This document shows positions 18,583 through 26,594 of a DNA stretch of 64,000 bases, one piece after another. The DNA is from an uncultured Pedobacter sp. (GTDB lineage Bacteria; Bacteroidota; Bacteroidia; Sphingobacteriales; Sphingobacteriaceae): contig NZ_CAMLIG010000021.1 in NCBI RefSeq assembly GCF_946480185.1, positions 1 to 64,000 of the forward strand, read 5' to 3'. The notes beneath the pieces are model-generated. The model was not told the origin of the DNA, did not search any database, and saw only the letters and a list, made by a program, of their open reading frames with translations. The translations under genes were made by a program, and so were the position numbers. How positions within the stretch are numbered: the first letter of the stretch is position 1; the number at the start of each line of letters is the position of its first letter.

Positions 18583-18927
18583 TTAGGGCTGGTTTGCAAC
18601 ATCTTTTACACGGTTCACCTTGTCGCCTTTTGCTAAGGTTAATCGTACAATACTTTCTTTAAGCGCTTTTAAATCATGCGGAACATTAGCATCAAGAGTT
18701 ATAATGTCTCCTTTTTTAAGTGTTAGATTTTCGCCGTTTACACCGAATTCGATTTCGCCATCAAAAATTTCAACAACGATAGGAAAAGCAGTTTTATGCT
18801 CTTTCATAGTTTGGTTTTCCAAAAATGCAATTCGTATTTCTTTGGTAAAATCACTTTCAAACAAAACTGATATTGCCGGTTTGTTTTCGTTAAAAATAAG
18901 GTCTTCTAAAATGGATGCTCTTTTCAT
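18583..18927 (-). CDS. Small cupin-domain protein
   Basis: 114 aa single-domain cupin. The second half carries the beta-barrel signature: [20 protein letters not shown], then [31 protein letters not shown], with GD and PHDL matching cupin motif 2. Motif 1 is weak: the usual metal-binding His pair is not obvious ([13 protein letters not shown] has a single His), so metal binding is uncertain. It is the first gene of a probable operon with the downstream methyltransferase. Confidence 0.82.
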   Translation of the reverse strand: MKRASILEDLIFNENKPAISVLFESDFTKEIRIAFLENQTMKEHKTAFPIVVEIFDGEIEFGVNGENLTLKKGDIITLDANVPHDLKALKESIVRLTLAKGDKVNRVKDVANQP

Positions 18928-19077
18928 AATGCTTTTGTTTTAGGTAAAAATACGTTTGGCCAAATGTTTATCAGTGACCGACATCATTTTTTGCTTTTAT
19001 AATTAACATTTGCTCGTTTTTTACTTTTTTGTGATGGATTTTGTTGCTGTTTTGAGATTTGCTTGGCTAAAATAAAT

Positions 19078-20439
19078 TTAAACAAATGCGCTAAAGCCTG
19101 TGATTGCTCGTCCTACAATTAAAGAGTTAATTTCTTTTGTGCCTTCGTAAGAGTAAATTGCTTCAGCATCTGCAACAAACCTTGCCACATCATGTTCTAA
19201 CAAAATACCATTACCGCCCATCACCTCACGGGCTCTGCTCACTACATCGCGGGTACGCATGGTACAAAAAACTTTGGCTAAAGAAGCGTGTTCATCGGTA
19301 AGTTTGCCTTCATCTTGTAATTTTGAAAGCTGAAAAACCAAAGTTTGCATGGCCGTTAAATTGGATAACATTTCAACCAAATGATTTTGTATCAATTGAA
19401 ACGAAGCTATTGGTTTTCCAAACTGAATCCGTTCTCTGGTATATTTTAAAGCACTTTCATAAGCACCTCTTGCACATCCAACAGCCATCCAGGCTACGCC
19501 TGCCCGTGTCATTTGTAAAACCTTGGCAGTATCTTTAAATGAATTGCAGTTCTGCAAGCGGTTCTCCTCAGAAACTACGCAATCTTTTAAAGTGATTACC
19601 GCATTTTGCACAATACGCAAAGCCATTTTATCTTCAATTTTCTTTGCCGAAAAGCCTAAATTCCCCTTCTCTACTATAAAACCTTTTACTTGGTTATCAT
19701 CTAAATCTTTTGCCCAAATGATATTTATATCTGCAAAAGTTGCATTGCCAATCCATTTTTTCTGCCCATTTAATACCCAAGTATCTCCGGTTCTTTTAGC
19801 GGTTGTTGTTAGTCCGCCTGCTGCTGCCGAACCAATTTCTGGCTCGGTTAAACCGAAAGAACCTATCAGTTCCAGCTTTTGCATTTTTGGCAACCATTTT
19901 TGCTTTTGTTCTTCGGAACCGCAGATGTAAATAGATCCCATTGCCAATCCACTTTGCACCCCAAAAAATGTAGCAATGGAGGCATCAATTCTTCCCATTT
20001 CGGTAGCGATAATTCCTTCCATTAAAAAGGAGCGGTTAGGGCAACCATAACCTTCAAAGGTTAATCCACAGATATTTAGTTCTGCCAGTTTAGGGATAAG
20101 TTCAAAAGGAAACTCGGCCCGGTTCCAATAGCGGTTTACAATTGGTTTAACCTCTGTTTCCATAAAATTGCGGACTTTCAGTTGCAAAACGCGGTCTTCG
20201 GGAGAAAGTGAATCTGAAAGCTCATAAAAATCGCCGTTAATGGGCGGAAGTTCTTTCTTTTTTCCGCTTCCAGCGTTCATCATTTTCATTAAACCGTTCA
20301 ACTGACGCTCATCCAGCTGGCTAAACTGATTCATCACTTTCGGTAAATCTACCTTTTTAGAAAGCGCCTCTAACTGGTTAAAATCTACTGATTTAAGTAG
20401 CGTATAGATGTTTTTTGCTTTGGAAAATAAACCCGACAT
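19078..20439 (-). CDS. Acyl-CoA dehydrogenase family protein (glutaryl-CoA dehydrogenase-like)
   Basis: 453 aa from the ATG at 20439 (MSGLFSKAKNIYTLL); a frame extension to 20505 gives an implausible basic leader. The acyl-CoA dehydrogenase fold is clear: FGLTEPEIGSAAAGG (FAD/substrate segment), WVLNGQKKWIGNATFADINIIWAK, RIQFGKPIASFQLIQNHL, and the catalytic Glu in SYEGTKEI near residue 432, the position used by glutaryl- and short-chain enzymes. About 80 unusual residues precede the catalytic core (SKKVDLPKVMNQFSQLDERQ), a helical N-terminal extension seen in some Bacteroidetes homologues. It would oxidise an acyl-CoA ester using FAD; the chain specificity cannot be read. Confidence 0.9.
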   Translation of the reverse strand: MSGLFSKAKNIYTLLKSVDFNQLEALSKKVDLPKVMNQFSQLDERQLNGLMKMMNAGSGKKKELPPINGDFYELSDSLSPEDRVLQLKVRNFMETEVKPIVNRYWNRAEFPFELIPKLAELNICGLTFEGYGCPNRSFLMEGIIATEMGRIDASIATFFGVQSGLAMGSIYICGSEEQKQKWLPKMQKLELIGSFGLTEPEIGSAAAGGLTTTAKRTGDTWVLNGQKKWIGNATFADINIIWAKDLDDNQVKGFIVEKGNLGFSAKKIEDKMALRIVQNAVITLKDCVVSEENRLQNCNSFKDTAKVLQMTRAGVAWMAVGCARGAYESALKYTRERIQFGKPIASFQLIQNHLVEMLSNLTAMQTLVFQLSKLQDEGKLTDEHASLAKVFCTMRTRDVVSRAREVMGGNGILLEHDVARFVADAEAIYSYEGTKEINSLIVGRAITGFSAFV

Positions 20440-20573
20440 ATTTTTAGATTGAGATACAAGATAATGCAATTTTCTTTTGCAAGAACGTTGCCAATTAAAT
20501 TGCATAGTTTCTCCTGTTCAAAAGGAATGTTCGTTTTGAGAAATGGGGTATTTAGCCAATAAGAAAGACTAGT

Positions 20574-20915
20574 TTATTTTGCCGAAAGCGCTTCGCCTTC
20601 AAATCGAATTCCCTGCCAGCCGTTTTGCATAAACTGGCGAATATTTTGGTGATCAGTAGCTTCTGGCGTGTTTAGCACCGATTGATAATGTTCTGCAAAT
20701 AACAAAAGCGTTTCTTCTTTTGATAAATTGTTGAGTTTTGCGAATGAAAAAACTTTAGCACTACCTTGGTTTTGTGTGGCTTCGTTAAAAGCTTCGCCGT
20801 TTTTAAAAGCTGTTGGTGTATGGTTGTAAAGCGAATCGATGGTTTCGATTACTGCTGAAAATTGTATTTTATTCTCTTTTAAATTTGCCAAAAGGTTTGC
20901 TGTTTTTTCTGTCAT
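20574..20915 (-). CDS. HopJ type III effector family protein (probably not an effector)
   Basis: 113 aa from the ATG at 20915 (MTEKTANLLANLKENK). The sequence FSAVIETIDSLYNHTPTAFKNG, then SAKVFSFAKLNNLSKEETLLLFAEHY and FMQNGWQGIRFEGEAL, is the HopJ family (PF08888), named after a Pseudomonas syringae effector. The family is widespread in free-living bacteria. No type III secretion genes are nearby, so an effector role is unlikely here. A TATATTTG -7 box ends only 4 bp before the ATG, so the mRNA may be leaderless. Cytoplasmic; function unknown. Confidence 0.85.
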   Translation of the reverse strand: MTEKTANLLANLKENKIQFSAVIETIDSLYNHTPTAFKNGEAFNEATQNQGSAKVFSFAKLNNLSKEETLLLFAEHYQSVLNTPEATDHQNIRQFMQNGWQGIRFEGEALSAK

Positions 20916-20919
20916 GGTG

Positions 20920-20927
20920 CAAATATA
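20920..20927 (-). promoter_or_regulatory. -7 promoter box next to the HopJ-family start
   Basis: TATATTTG on the minus strand matches TAnnTTTG. It ends 4 bp before the ATG at 20915, so transcription would begin at or next to the start codon. Confidence 0.45.
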
Positions 20928-21071
20928 ATACAAAGCAGAATTTGGCGGTGAAATTGAGATTTAATTTTAGTTAGTAAATTTGGAGTTAATGGTAGAAAGC
21001 CGTCCGTTAGCTGGCGGATAAGACTTGTGCTACATAATCGCCCGAAGCATTTATAAAATATTACTGATTGA

Positions 21072-21079
21072 TAGATTTG
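21072..21079 (+). promoter_or_regulatory. -7 promoter box for the TPK-like gene
   Basis: TAGATTTG matches TAnnTTTG and would give a leader of about 75 nt before the ATG at 21159. A second match (TAAATTTG) lies at 20975-20982. Confidence 0.35.
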
Positions 21080-21158
21080 CAGGTCCAATTGCTGTTTTAA
21101 ACTAAGCAATAAATAGTATTTTGGACATTATATTCGTTATAGAATAAAGCAGATAAAA

Positions 21159-21737
21159 ATGTCAAGTCATCATATTGTACGAGAAAAGCAGGAGCCAGCA
21201 CTTTTAATTTTTGATTTAAGTGAATTTAATGAGGAGTATTTGGGGCAATTGTTGGAATGGTCGCCAATGATTATGGTTCCGTTGGCGCTGTTTGAAAAAG
21301 TGATTTCTTTAGGGATTAAAGTTGATGCAGTATTGGCTAATGAAAATCCGAATCTACTATACTTTCAAGAGCATGTGAAGGTGATTTCATGTGATGGAGA
21401 CCTATTGGACTGTGCGCTTAAATATTTAGTTGCCGAAAGCTTCCCTGCTGTAAACGTAATTAGCAATCATTTTAAGCCAAATGAATATCAGTTTTATACG
21501 GATTTAATTGATTTGGTAATTTTTAACGGGACGCGGAAAATTTTCTCGATAAAATCTGGTTTTAGTAAATGGAAAGCATCGGGCGAAAATATATTTGTTT
21601 TACAGCCTGAGTTGGTGAAAAAGCTTTCTATATCGGGCTTGTCAAGAGTTGATGCCGGGAATTACCAAACAGAAAAGGACGGCTTTTATAGCTTTACTTT
21701 TCAAAACGCTTTTATTTTTATTGCTGAAGAAATATGA
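21159..21737 (+). CDS. Thiamine pyrophosphokinase-like protein, degenerate
   Basis: 192 aa, no signal peptide. The opening SSHHIVREKQEPALLIFDL and LLGQLLEWSP resemble proteins annotated in Pedobacter relatives as thiamine diphosphokinase. In a working enzyme the first half should contain a GD-x-D-S type acidic motif. Here the equivalent place reads VDAVLANENPN and has no Asp pair, so kinase activity is doubtful. It overlaps the next GNAT gene by 4 bp (ATGA). It may be a paralogue that has lost catalysis. The family assignment is from recalled similarity, so confidence is moderate. Confidence 0.5.
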   Translation: MSSHHIVREKQEPALLIFDLSEFNEEYLGQLLEWSPMIMVPLALFEKVISLGIKVDAVLANENPNLLYFQEHVKVISCDGDLLDCALKYLVAESFPAVNVISNHFKPNEYQFYTDLIDLVIFNGTRKIFSIKSGFSKWKASGENIFVLQPELVKKLSISGLSRVDAGNYQTEKDGFYSFTFQNAFIFIAEEI

Positions 21738-22222
21738 TGGAAATTAGGCAAGCTAAAGATGTTGATGCTGGTTTAATCAGCAATCTTGCTCATGAGATTT
21801 GGCCTGTAACCTATAAGGATGTGATTAGCGATGAGCAAATTTATTTTATGCTAGGGCAGTCTTACAGTGTTTATTCGGTTGAAGCTCAAATGGCTAATGA
21901 GCAACAGTTTTTTATTCTCGATTTTGAGGGGATTGCACAGGGATTTGCAGGTTTAACAAAAGCGAGCGAAGAAATTTATAAACTTCAAAAGCTATATGTT
22001 CATCAGAACATTCATGGTAAAGGCGCTGGGAAATTACTGATTACTTTTGTGGAGGATTATTGCAGAAAGCAAGGTGCAGTTGAATTGCAGTTGAATGTGA
22101 ACAGGAATAACAAGGCAAAAGTTTTTTATGGTAAAATGGGCTATCAGATTATAGAAAGGGTAGATATTCCTTACTACAGCTACATTTTAAATGATTATAT
22201 TATGAGTAAAAACTTGGTTTAG
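21734..22222 (+). CDS. GNAT family N-acetyltransferase
   Basis: 162 aa. Conserved GNAT pieces: AKDVDAGLISNLAHEIWPVTY at the start, FFILDFEGIAQGFAGL (beta 4), and KLQKLYVHQNIHGKGAGKLLI, where Q-x-x-G-x-G/A binds the acetyl-CoA pyrophosphate. ELQLNVNRNNKAKVFYGKMGYQ follows, the usual beta5-alpha4 part. It transfers an acetyl group from acetyl-CoA to an unknown amine. It is translationally coupled to the TPK-like gene upstream by ATGA. A second Met directly follows the first, so the start is ambiguous by one codon. Confidence 0.9.
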   Translation: MMEIRQAKDVDAGLISNLAHEIWPVTYKDVISDEQIYFMLGQSYSVYSVEAQMANEQQFFILDFEGIAQGFAGLTKASEEIYKLQKLYVHQNIHGKGAGKLLITFVEDYCRKQGAVELQLNVNRNNKAKVFYGKMGYQIIERVDIPYYSYILNDYIMSKNLV

Positions 22223-22386
22223 GTTTATGCGATTTGCCAAAATGGCATTTATAATATGACGATGTTACGCTTAATCATCAATTTTAAGTTGGAATATTTG
22301 CTATTCGTCAGAAATTGGCAATTTGTTGTCGATTATTTTTGAAAGGACTACTTTTTGATTATCATTATAAAATATTTTAAAGAAAC

Positions 22387-23073
22387 ATGGCACTTATATT
22401 ATTTATAGTTATTGCATTGGCAGGTTTTGCAGTGCAATACAGATTTAAAAGTAAGTTTAAAAAATACTCGGAAATTGCTTTGTCCTCCGGCCTTAGCGGT
22501 GCAGATGTTGCCCGTAAAATGCTATCTGACCACGGCATATACGATGTAGAAATTATTTCTGTTGACGGACAGTTAACGGATCATTATAATCCGGCAAACC
22601 GAACCGTAAATCTTTCTCCAGATGTTTTTCATGGAAGAAGTATCGCGGCTGCAGCCGTTGCTGCTCACGAATGTGGCCACGCTGTGCAACATGCAAAAGC
22701 TTATTCTTGGTTGCAGTTTAGGTCTGCAATGGTACCAATGGTTGGGGTGGCGTCAAACCTAATCCAATGGGTGTTAATGATTGGTGTTTTGATGATGGTT
22801 TTTAGCGGAAACCCAATAGTATTAGCAGTGGGCGTTGGTGCTTTGGCAATAGTAACGATATTTAGTTTTGTTACGTTGCCAGTAGAGTTTGATGCCAGTA
22901 GAAGAGCTTTAGCTTGGTTACAAACCCAAAAAGGAATTATGCAAACCAGCGTAGAAAATGATCAAGCTAAAGATGCTTTATGGTGGGCTGCAATGACCTA
23001 TGTAGTTGCTGCATTATCTTCCTTAGCTACTTTGGTGTACTACGCATCTATGCTTTTTGGCAGAAGGAATTAA
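22387..23073 (+). CDS. YugP-type membrane zinc metallopeptidase
   Basis: 228 aa (PF04298). The metallopeptidase motif HECGH lies at residues 94-98 within AVAAHECGHAVQHAKAYS, following HYNPANRTVNLSPDVFHGRS. There is one hydrophobic helix at the N-terminus (ALILFIVIALAGFAVQY), two in the middle (LIQWVLMIGVLMMVF and IVLAVGVGALAIVTIFSFV), and one at the C-terminus (AMTYVVAALSSLATLVYYASML). A conserved EFDASRRAL segment supplies the third zinc ligand in this family. Predicted inner-membrane protease, substrate unknown. Monocistronic, with its own strong terminator. Confidence 0.9.
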   Translation: MALILFIVIALAGFAVQYRFKSKFKKYSEIALSSGLSGADVARKMLSDHGIYDVEIISVDGQLTDHYNPANRTVNLSPDVFHGRSIAAAAVAAHECGHAVQHAKAYSWLQFRSAMVPMVGVASNLIQWVLMIGVLMMVFSGNPIVLAVGVGALAIVTIFSFVTLPVEFDASRRALAWLQTQKGIMQTSVENDQAKDALWWAAMTYVVAALSSLATLVYYASMLFGRRN

Positions 23074-23090
23074 AAAAAAAATTATATTTA

Positions 23091-23125
23091 AAAAGGGGTT
23101 AATTTGAGAAAATTAACCCCTTTTA
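23091..23125 (+). terminator. Rho-independent terminator
   Basis: AAAAGGGGTTAATTT, loop GAGA, AAATTAACCCCTTTT, followed shortly by a run of nine T (23128-23136). It begins 17 bp after the YugP-type gene. Confidence 0.85.
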
Positions 23126-23277
23126 TGTTTTTTTTGTATGGAAAAATCAACTTCTCATTTTTGAAAAAATCGCTTATTTTTGAAATGTTTCACTGTTCAA
23201 AATCACCGTTTCATTATATTTATAGCAAATCAGTTTTTTTGTCTTTACTCTTTTAGCGAAGCAATCTGTATTCTAAA

Positions 23278-24363
23278 CTAAAACCTATAAACCATCGCAT
23301 TGATATTCATTCCTGCACCAACAGAAGCAAAAAGTACCACATCTCCTTTGTTAATTTGATGATTTTCCTTTTCTCCTTTTAAAATTAAATCCAATAAAGT
23401 TGGAACAGTGGCAACTGATGAATTGCCCAATGTTGCAATTGTCATTGGCATTATATCGGCTGGAGGAGTGTCTATATCGTATAATTTAAAAAATCGTTTT
23501 AAAATAGCTTCGTCCATTTTTCCGTTGGCTTGGTGTACCAATACTTTTTTAACGTCACTTGGCAACACACCGGCTTTCTCCAAAGTAGCTTTCATCACCA
23601 TTGGAACGTGGGTTAAGGCATATTCATAAACTTTTCGGCCATCCATTTTTAAATATAAATCATCTTTTGCATCGTAATCTAGCTTGCTGGAACCTTCCAT
23701 TCTTAAAAACCAAGCTTGGTCAACCGTGTGGCTCTCTGTTTTGTGACTTAAGACTCCTGTTTTACCATTCCCATCTGTTGATGCCGTTAAGATTGTTGCG
23801 CCTGCACCGTCGGCATAAATCATGCTGTCTTTATCATGCGGATCTACAATTCGGGATAAGGTTTCGGCACCGATAACCATTACTTTTTTGGCATCACCAG
23901 ATCTGATAAAATAATCTGCCTGAATCATCCCTTGTAGCCAGCCCGGGCAACCAAAAGGCAAATCATAAGCCACACAGTTTGGGTTTTGGATACCTAACTT
24001 ATGTTTTACCCTACTTGCTAAAGTTGGTACAATGTCGGTTCTGTTTGAGCCGGCTTTTACATCTCCAAAATTGTGTGCAACAATGATATAATCCAGTTCC
24101 TCTCCATTTAAATTAGAACTTTCGAGGGCATCTTTTGCTGCAAAATAAGCCAAGTCAGATGCGTTATGTTCCTTATCTGCATATCTCCTCTCCTCAATAT
24201 CTGTGATTACTTTAAACTTATTAATAGCGTCGGCATTTTTTCTGAGTTGTGGCGTTCCATCTTTTTCCACAAAGGTATGAGAGAGGAAATCTTCATTTTT
24301 TACTATTGTAGATGGAATAAACTTTCCGGTTCCGACGATTATTGATTTTATGGGATTGCTCAT
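23278..24363 (-). CDS. 3-oxoacyl-ACP synthase III (KAS III/FabH-like)
   Basis: 361 aa thiolase-fold condensing enzyme. The catalytic triad is visible: Cys139 in DLPFGCPGWLQG, His near residue 277 in KVLVHQANGKMDE (E. coli FabH has a matching HQAN), and Asn in LGNSSVATVPTLLD. The C-terminus GDVVLFASVGAGMNINAMVYRF is typical. It would condense an acyl-CoA primer with malonyl-ACP. The stand-alone context (no other fatty-acid genes) suggests a specialised or secondary KAS III rather than the housekeeping FabH, which usually neighbours plsX and rpmF. A TAAATTTG -7 box lies 5 bp upstream of the ATG. Confidence 0.9.
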   Translation of the reverse strand: MSNPIKSIIVGTGKFIPSTIVKNEDFLSHTFVEKDGTPQLRKNADAINKFKVITDIEERRYADKEHNASDLAYFAAKDALESSNLNGEELDYIIVAHNFGDVKAGSNRTDIVPTLASRVKHKLGIQNPNCVAYDLPFGCPGWLQGMIQADYFIRSGDAKKVMVIGAETLSRIVDPHDKDSMIYADGAGATILTASTDGNGKTGVLSHKTESHTVDQAWFLRMEGSSKLDYDAKDDLYLKMDGRKVYEYALTHVPMVMKATLEKAGVLPSDVKKVLVHQANGKMDEAILKRFFKLYDIDTPPADIMPMTIATLGNSSVATVPTLLDLILKGEKENHQINKGDVVLFASVGAGMNINAMVYRF

Positions 24364-24368
24364 TGATA

Positions 24369-24376
24369 CAAATTTA
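24369..24376 (-). promoter_or_regulatory. -7 promoter box next to the KAS III start
   Basis: TAAATTTG on the minus strand, 5 bp before the ATG at 24363, implying a very short or absent leader. Confidence 0.45.
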
Positions 24377-24574
24377 GACTAAAAACTCTTTTAGTTTACA
24401 GTATAAAGTTAGGGAATAAATTTGAAAATTTTTAACACTTACTGATGAATACGTTCTGTAGTTTGATTATGAGATCACATTTAAGTAGGAGGCTTAATAT
24501 AATTGCTTTTATCCCTTCATCTTGATTTTAAAATTTACGTCTTATGTCATTAAAAGCTAACATTTTCATGACAA

Positions 24575-24596
24575 TAATTAATCAATCGATTAATTA
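24575..24596. promoter_or_regulatory. 22-bp inverted repeat, probable TetR operator
   Basis: Perfect 9-bp arms TAATTAATC and GATTAATTA around the 4-bp spacer AATC, ending 14 bp before the tetR ATG. The right arm overlaps the -7 box at 24595-24602, so a repressor bound here would block the promoter. The position and symmetry fit autoregulation of the efflux operon. Confidence 0.65.
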
Positions 24597-24602
24597 AATT
24601 TG
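24595..24602 (+). promoter_or_regulatory. -7 promoter box of the tetR-tolC-hlyD-emrB operon
   Basis: TAAATTTG, a full match to TAnnTTTG, 8 bp before the ATG at 24611 and overlapped by the right arm of the operator. Confidence 0.55.
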
Positions 24603-24610
24603 CACCCATT

Positions 24611-25237
24611 ATGGCGGACGAAAAACCAGACAGTAAAACCAAAATCTTGGCAATTGCCGAAGATCTATTTGCGGAGCTAGGCTTTGATGCCACATCAACC
24701 CGGTTAATTGCTAAAGAAGCCGGAGTAAACATTGCCATGCTCCACTATTATTTTGGTGGAAAAGAAGGTTTATATCTCGCAATTCTAGAAAATCATTTCA
24801 CAGAAAACAGGGTACGTCTCCAAAATATCAACAATGATAATATATCGTCTTTTGAAAAACTAAATCTGTTTATTGATAGTTACGTAGATAATATGAAGCG
24901 TACTAGATCAGTACATAAACTGATGTATATAGAAATGAGTTTAAGTCTGCGCAGTAAGCTGAACAAGCAAATTATAGAACTACTTTCTGAAAATCTACTA
25001 CAGATAAAAAAGATAATTGAAGATGGAGTAATGAACGGTAGTTTCGCTGAAGTGGATTCAGATATGCTAATTGCTTCTATGTTTGGCACCAAAATATATT
25101 TAATTAATGCTTCGCCCGTGGCTTCGCTGTTGTTTAATGGCAATGCTAACAGCGAGGAGCTTTTAACTAATGAACTGTTGGCTCGCTTAAAAGCTCATTT
25201 AAAAAGAATGTTCAAATTGTACTTAACAAAATCATGA
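24611..25237 (+). CDS. TetR/AcrR family transcriptional repressor
   Basis: 208 aa. The N-terminal helix-turn-helix spans about residues 10-56: TKILAIAEDLFAELGFDATS, then TRLIAKEAGVNIAMLHYYFG and GKEGLYLAIL, a textbook TetR domain. The remainder is the all-helical ligand-binding domain (TetR_C-like). It is the first gene of an operon with an outer-membrane factor, an adaptor and a DHA2 pump, and overlaps tolC by 4 bp. A 22-bp palindrome covers its own promoter. The expected role is repression of the pump until a substrate binds. Confidence 0.94.
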   Translation: MADEKPDSKTKILAIAEDLFAELGFDATSTRLIAKEAGVNIAMLHYYFGGKEGLYLAILENHFTENRVRLQNINNDNISSFEKLNLFIDSYVDNMKRTRSVHKLMYIEMSLSLRSKLNKQIIELLSENLLQIKKIIEDGVMNGSFAEVDSDMLIASMFGTKIYLINASPVASLLFNGNANSEELLTNELLARLKAHLKRMFKLYLTKS

Positions 25238-26586
25238 ATAAACAACATCATCACCAACCCCAATCTATATGGTTAACCACCATTAGGTTATTATTTTTTG
25301 TAATTGCTTTGCCTTCCTTGTCTTTTGCGCAGGATGTAAAAGTAGTTAGTTTAAAAGATGCAATTTCATTAGGGCTTGCAAATAGCAAATCTTTAGCTTT
25401 AACTAAAAATAAAGTTGCAGAGGCAGAAGCGGCTTACCAACAGGTTTTAGATCAAGCTTTACCTTCAGCATCTGCTGCCGCGATTTACAACCACGCGGAA
25501 ATTCCTGCAAACGTTGTACAGTTGGGTTCTGGCGCTCCTATAAGATTGCCGAAAAGAGCAGATGCTTATGTTGGTACATTATCTGTGCAAGAGCTGATTT
25601 TTGCCGGAGGTAAGTTGAAATATGCCAAAGAGAGCGCTCAGTTTGTGAAAAGAATTGCTTCTTTAGATGTCAACAAAAATGAAGACGATGTTACCATTGC
25701 GATAATTGAGGCCTATTTAAACCTTTACAAGCTTGATGCAAGTAAATCTGTAATTGCACAAAATATCAAATCGCTGGATACACAGCTTCATCAAACTCAA
25801 CGTTTTTTTGATCAGGGAATTGTTACAAAAAATGAAGTGTTACGTATCCAACTCCAAAAATCAAATGTTGAACTGGCAGATTTAGATTTAGACAAAAACA
25901 GGAATATTGTTAACTATAATTTAGATATCCTTTTGGGTTTGCCAGAACAAACTTTAATCCAAACAGCGGTTCTTCCGGTTGATTTTATGTCGGGAAACAG
26001 TTTGAACAGCTATGTTGATAGTGCTATAAATAATCGCGTAGAACTAAAGCAAATTGATTACCAATCACAAATATTAAGTAAAAACATAGCTAACATTAAA
26101 GCTGGACAATTGCCAACATTAGGTGCCGGTGTTGGTGCTTATTATTTAAATCCAAGTGGCAATTTTTTTCCAAGCAGCAATGAATATGTTACGCCATTAA
26201 CCTTTGGGTTAACTTTATCATGGAACATTGGAAGCTTATGGACTACAAAAAATAAAGTTGCAGAGGTTAATATTAAAAAGCAGGGAATCCAAATTAATAA
26301 ATCGTTTGTTGAAGACCAGATTAAAGCTGAGGTGAATAGAAACTACCAAGCCTATTTACAGTCGGTCAAAAAAGTAGATTTATTAAAAACAGCGATAGCA
26401 CAAGCTACTGAAAACGAAAATATTGTACAGTCCAAATACGAGAATAATATTTCTCCCTTAACAGACAGATTAGATGCGAATACGCAGCTTTTCCAAGCTA
26501 AGATAAACTTAGAACTAGCAAAAGCAGATGCACAGATTGCCTATTACAACTTATTAAAATCAACTGGTAAAAAAATTATATTATAA
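25234..26586 (+). CDS. TolC family outer-membrane efflux protein
   Basis: 450 aa. The signal peptide ends near SLSFAQ (residue 33); the basic and His-rich leader (NKQHHHQPQ) before it is odd but in frame. Two outer-membrane-efflux repeats follow, with VVSLKDAISLGLANSKSLAL at the start of the first, and long coiled-coil helices (VLRIQLQKSNVELADLDLDKN; LDANTQLFQAKINLELAKADAQIAYYN at the end). It forms the trimeric outer-membrane channel for the HlyD-EmrB pump encoded downstream. Its ATG overlaps the tetR stop (ATGA), and the adaptor starts 8 bp after it. Confidence 0.94.
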   Translation: MNKQHHHQPQSIWLTTIRLLFFVIALPSLSFAQDVKVVSLKDAISLGLANSKSLALTKNKVAEAEAAYQQVLDQALPSASAAAIYNHAEIPANVVQLGSGAPIRLPKRADAYVGTLSVQELIFAGGKLKYAKESAQFVKRIASLDVNKNEDDVTIAIIEAYLNLYKLDASKSVIAQNIKSLDTQLHQTQRFFDQGIVTKNEVLRIQLQKSNVELADLDLDKNRNIVNYNLDILLGLPEQTLIQTAVLPVDFMSGNSLNSYVDSAINNRVELKQIDYQSQILSKNIANIKAGQLPTLGAGVGAYYLNPSGNFFPSSNEYVTPLTFGLTLSWNIGSLWTTKNKVAEVNIKKQGIQINKSFVEDQIKAEVNRNYQAYLQSVKKVDLLKTAIAQATENENIVQSKYENNISPLTDRLDANTQLFQAKINLELAKADAQIAYYNLLKSTGKKIIL

Positions 26587-26594
26587 AAAACAGA

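Noticed and set aside
20574..20915. HopJ-family gene as evidence for a type III secretion system
   Set aside because: The family is widespread in free-living bacteria and no secretion genes are in the window.
20998..21020. GTCCGTTAGCTGGCGGAT-like hairpin upstream of the TPK-like gene
   Set aside because: Only a 4-bp pairing core (TCCG/CGGA) is perfect; too weak to call a repeat element or terminator.
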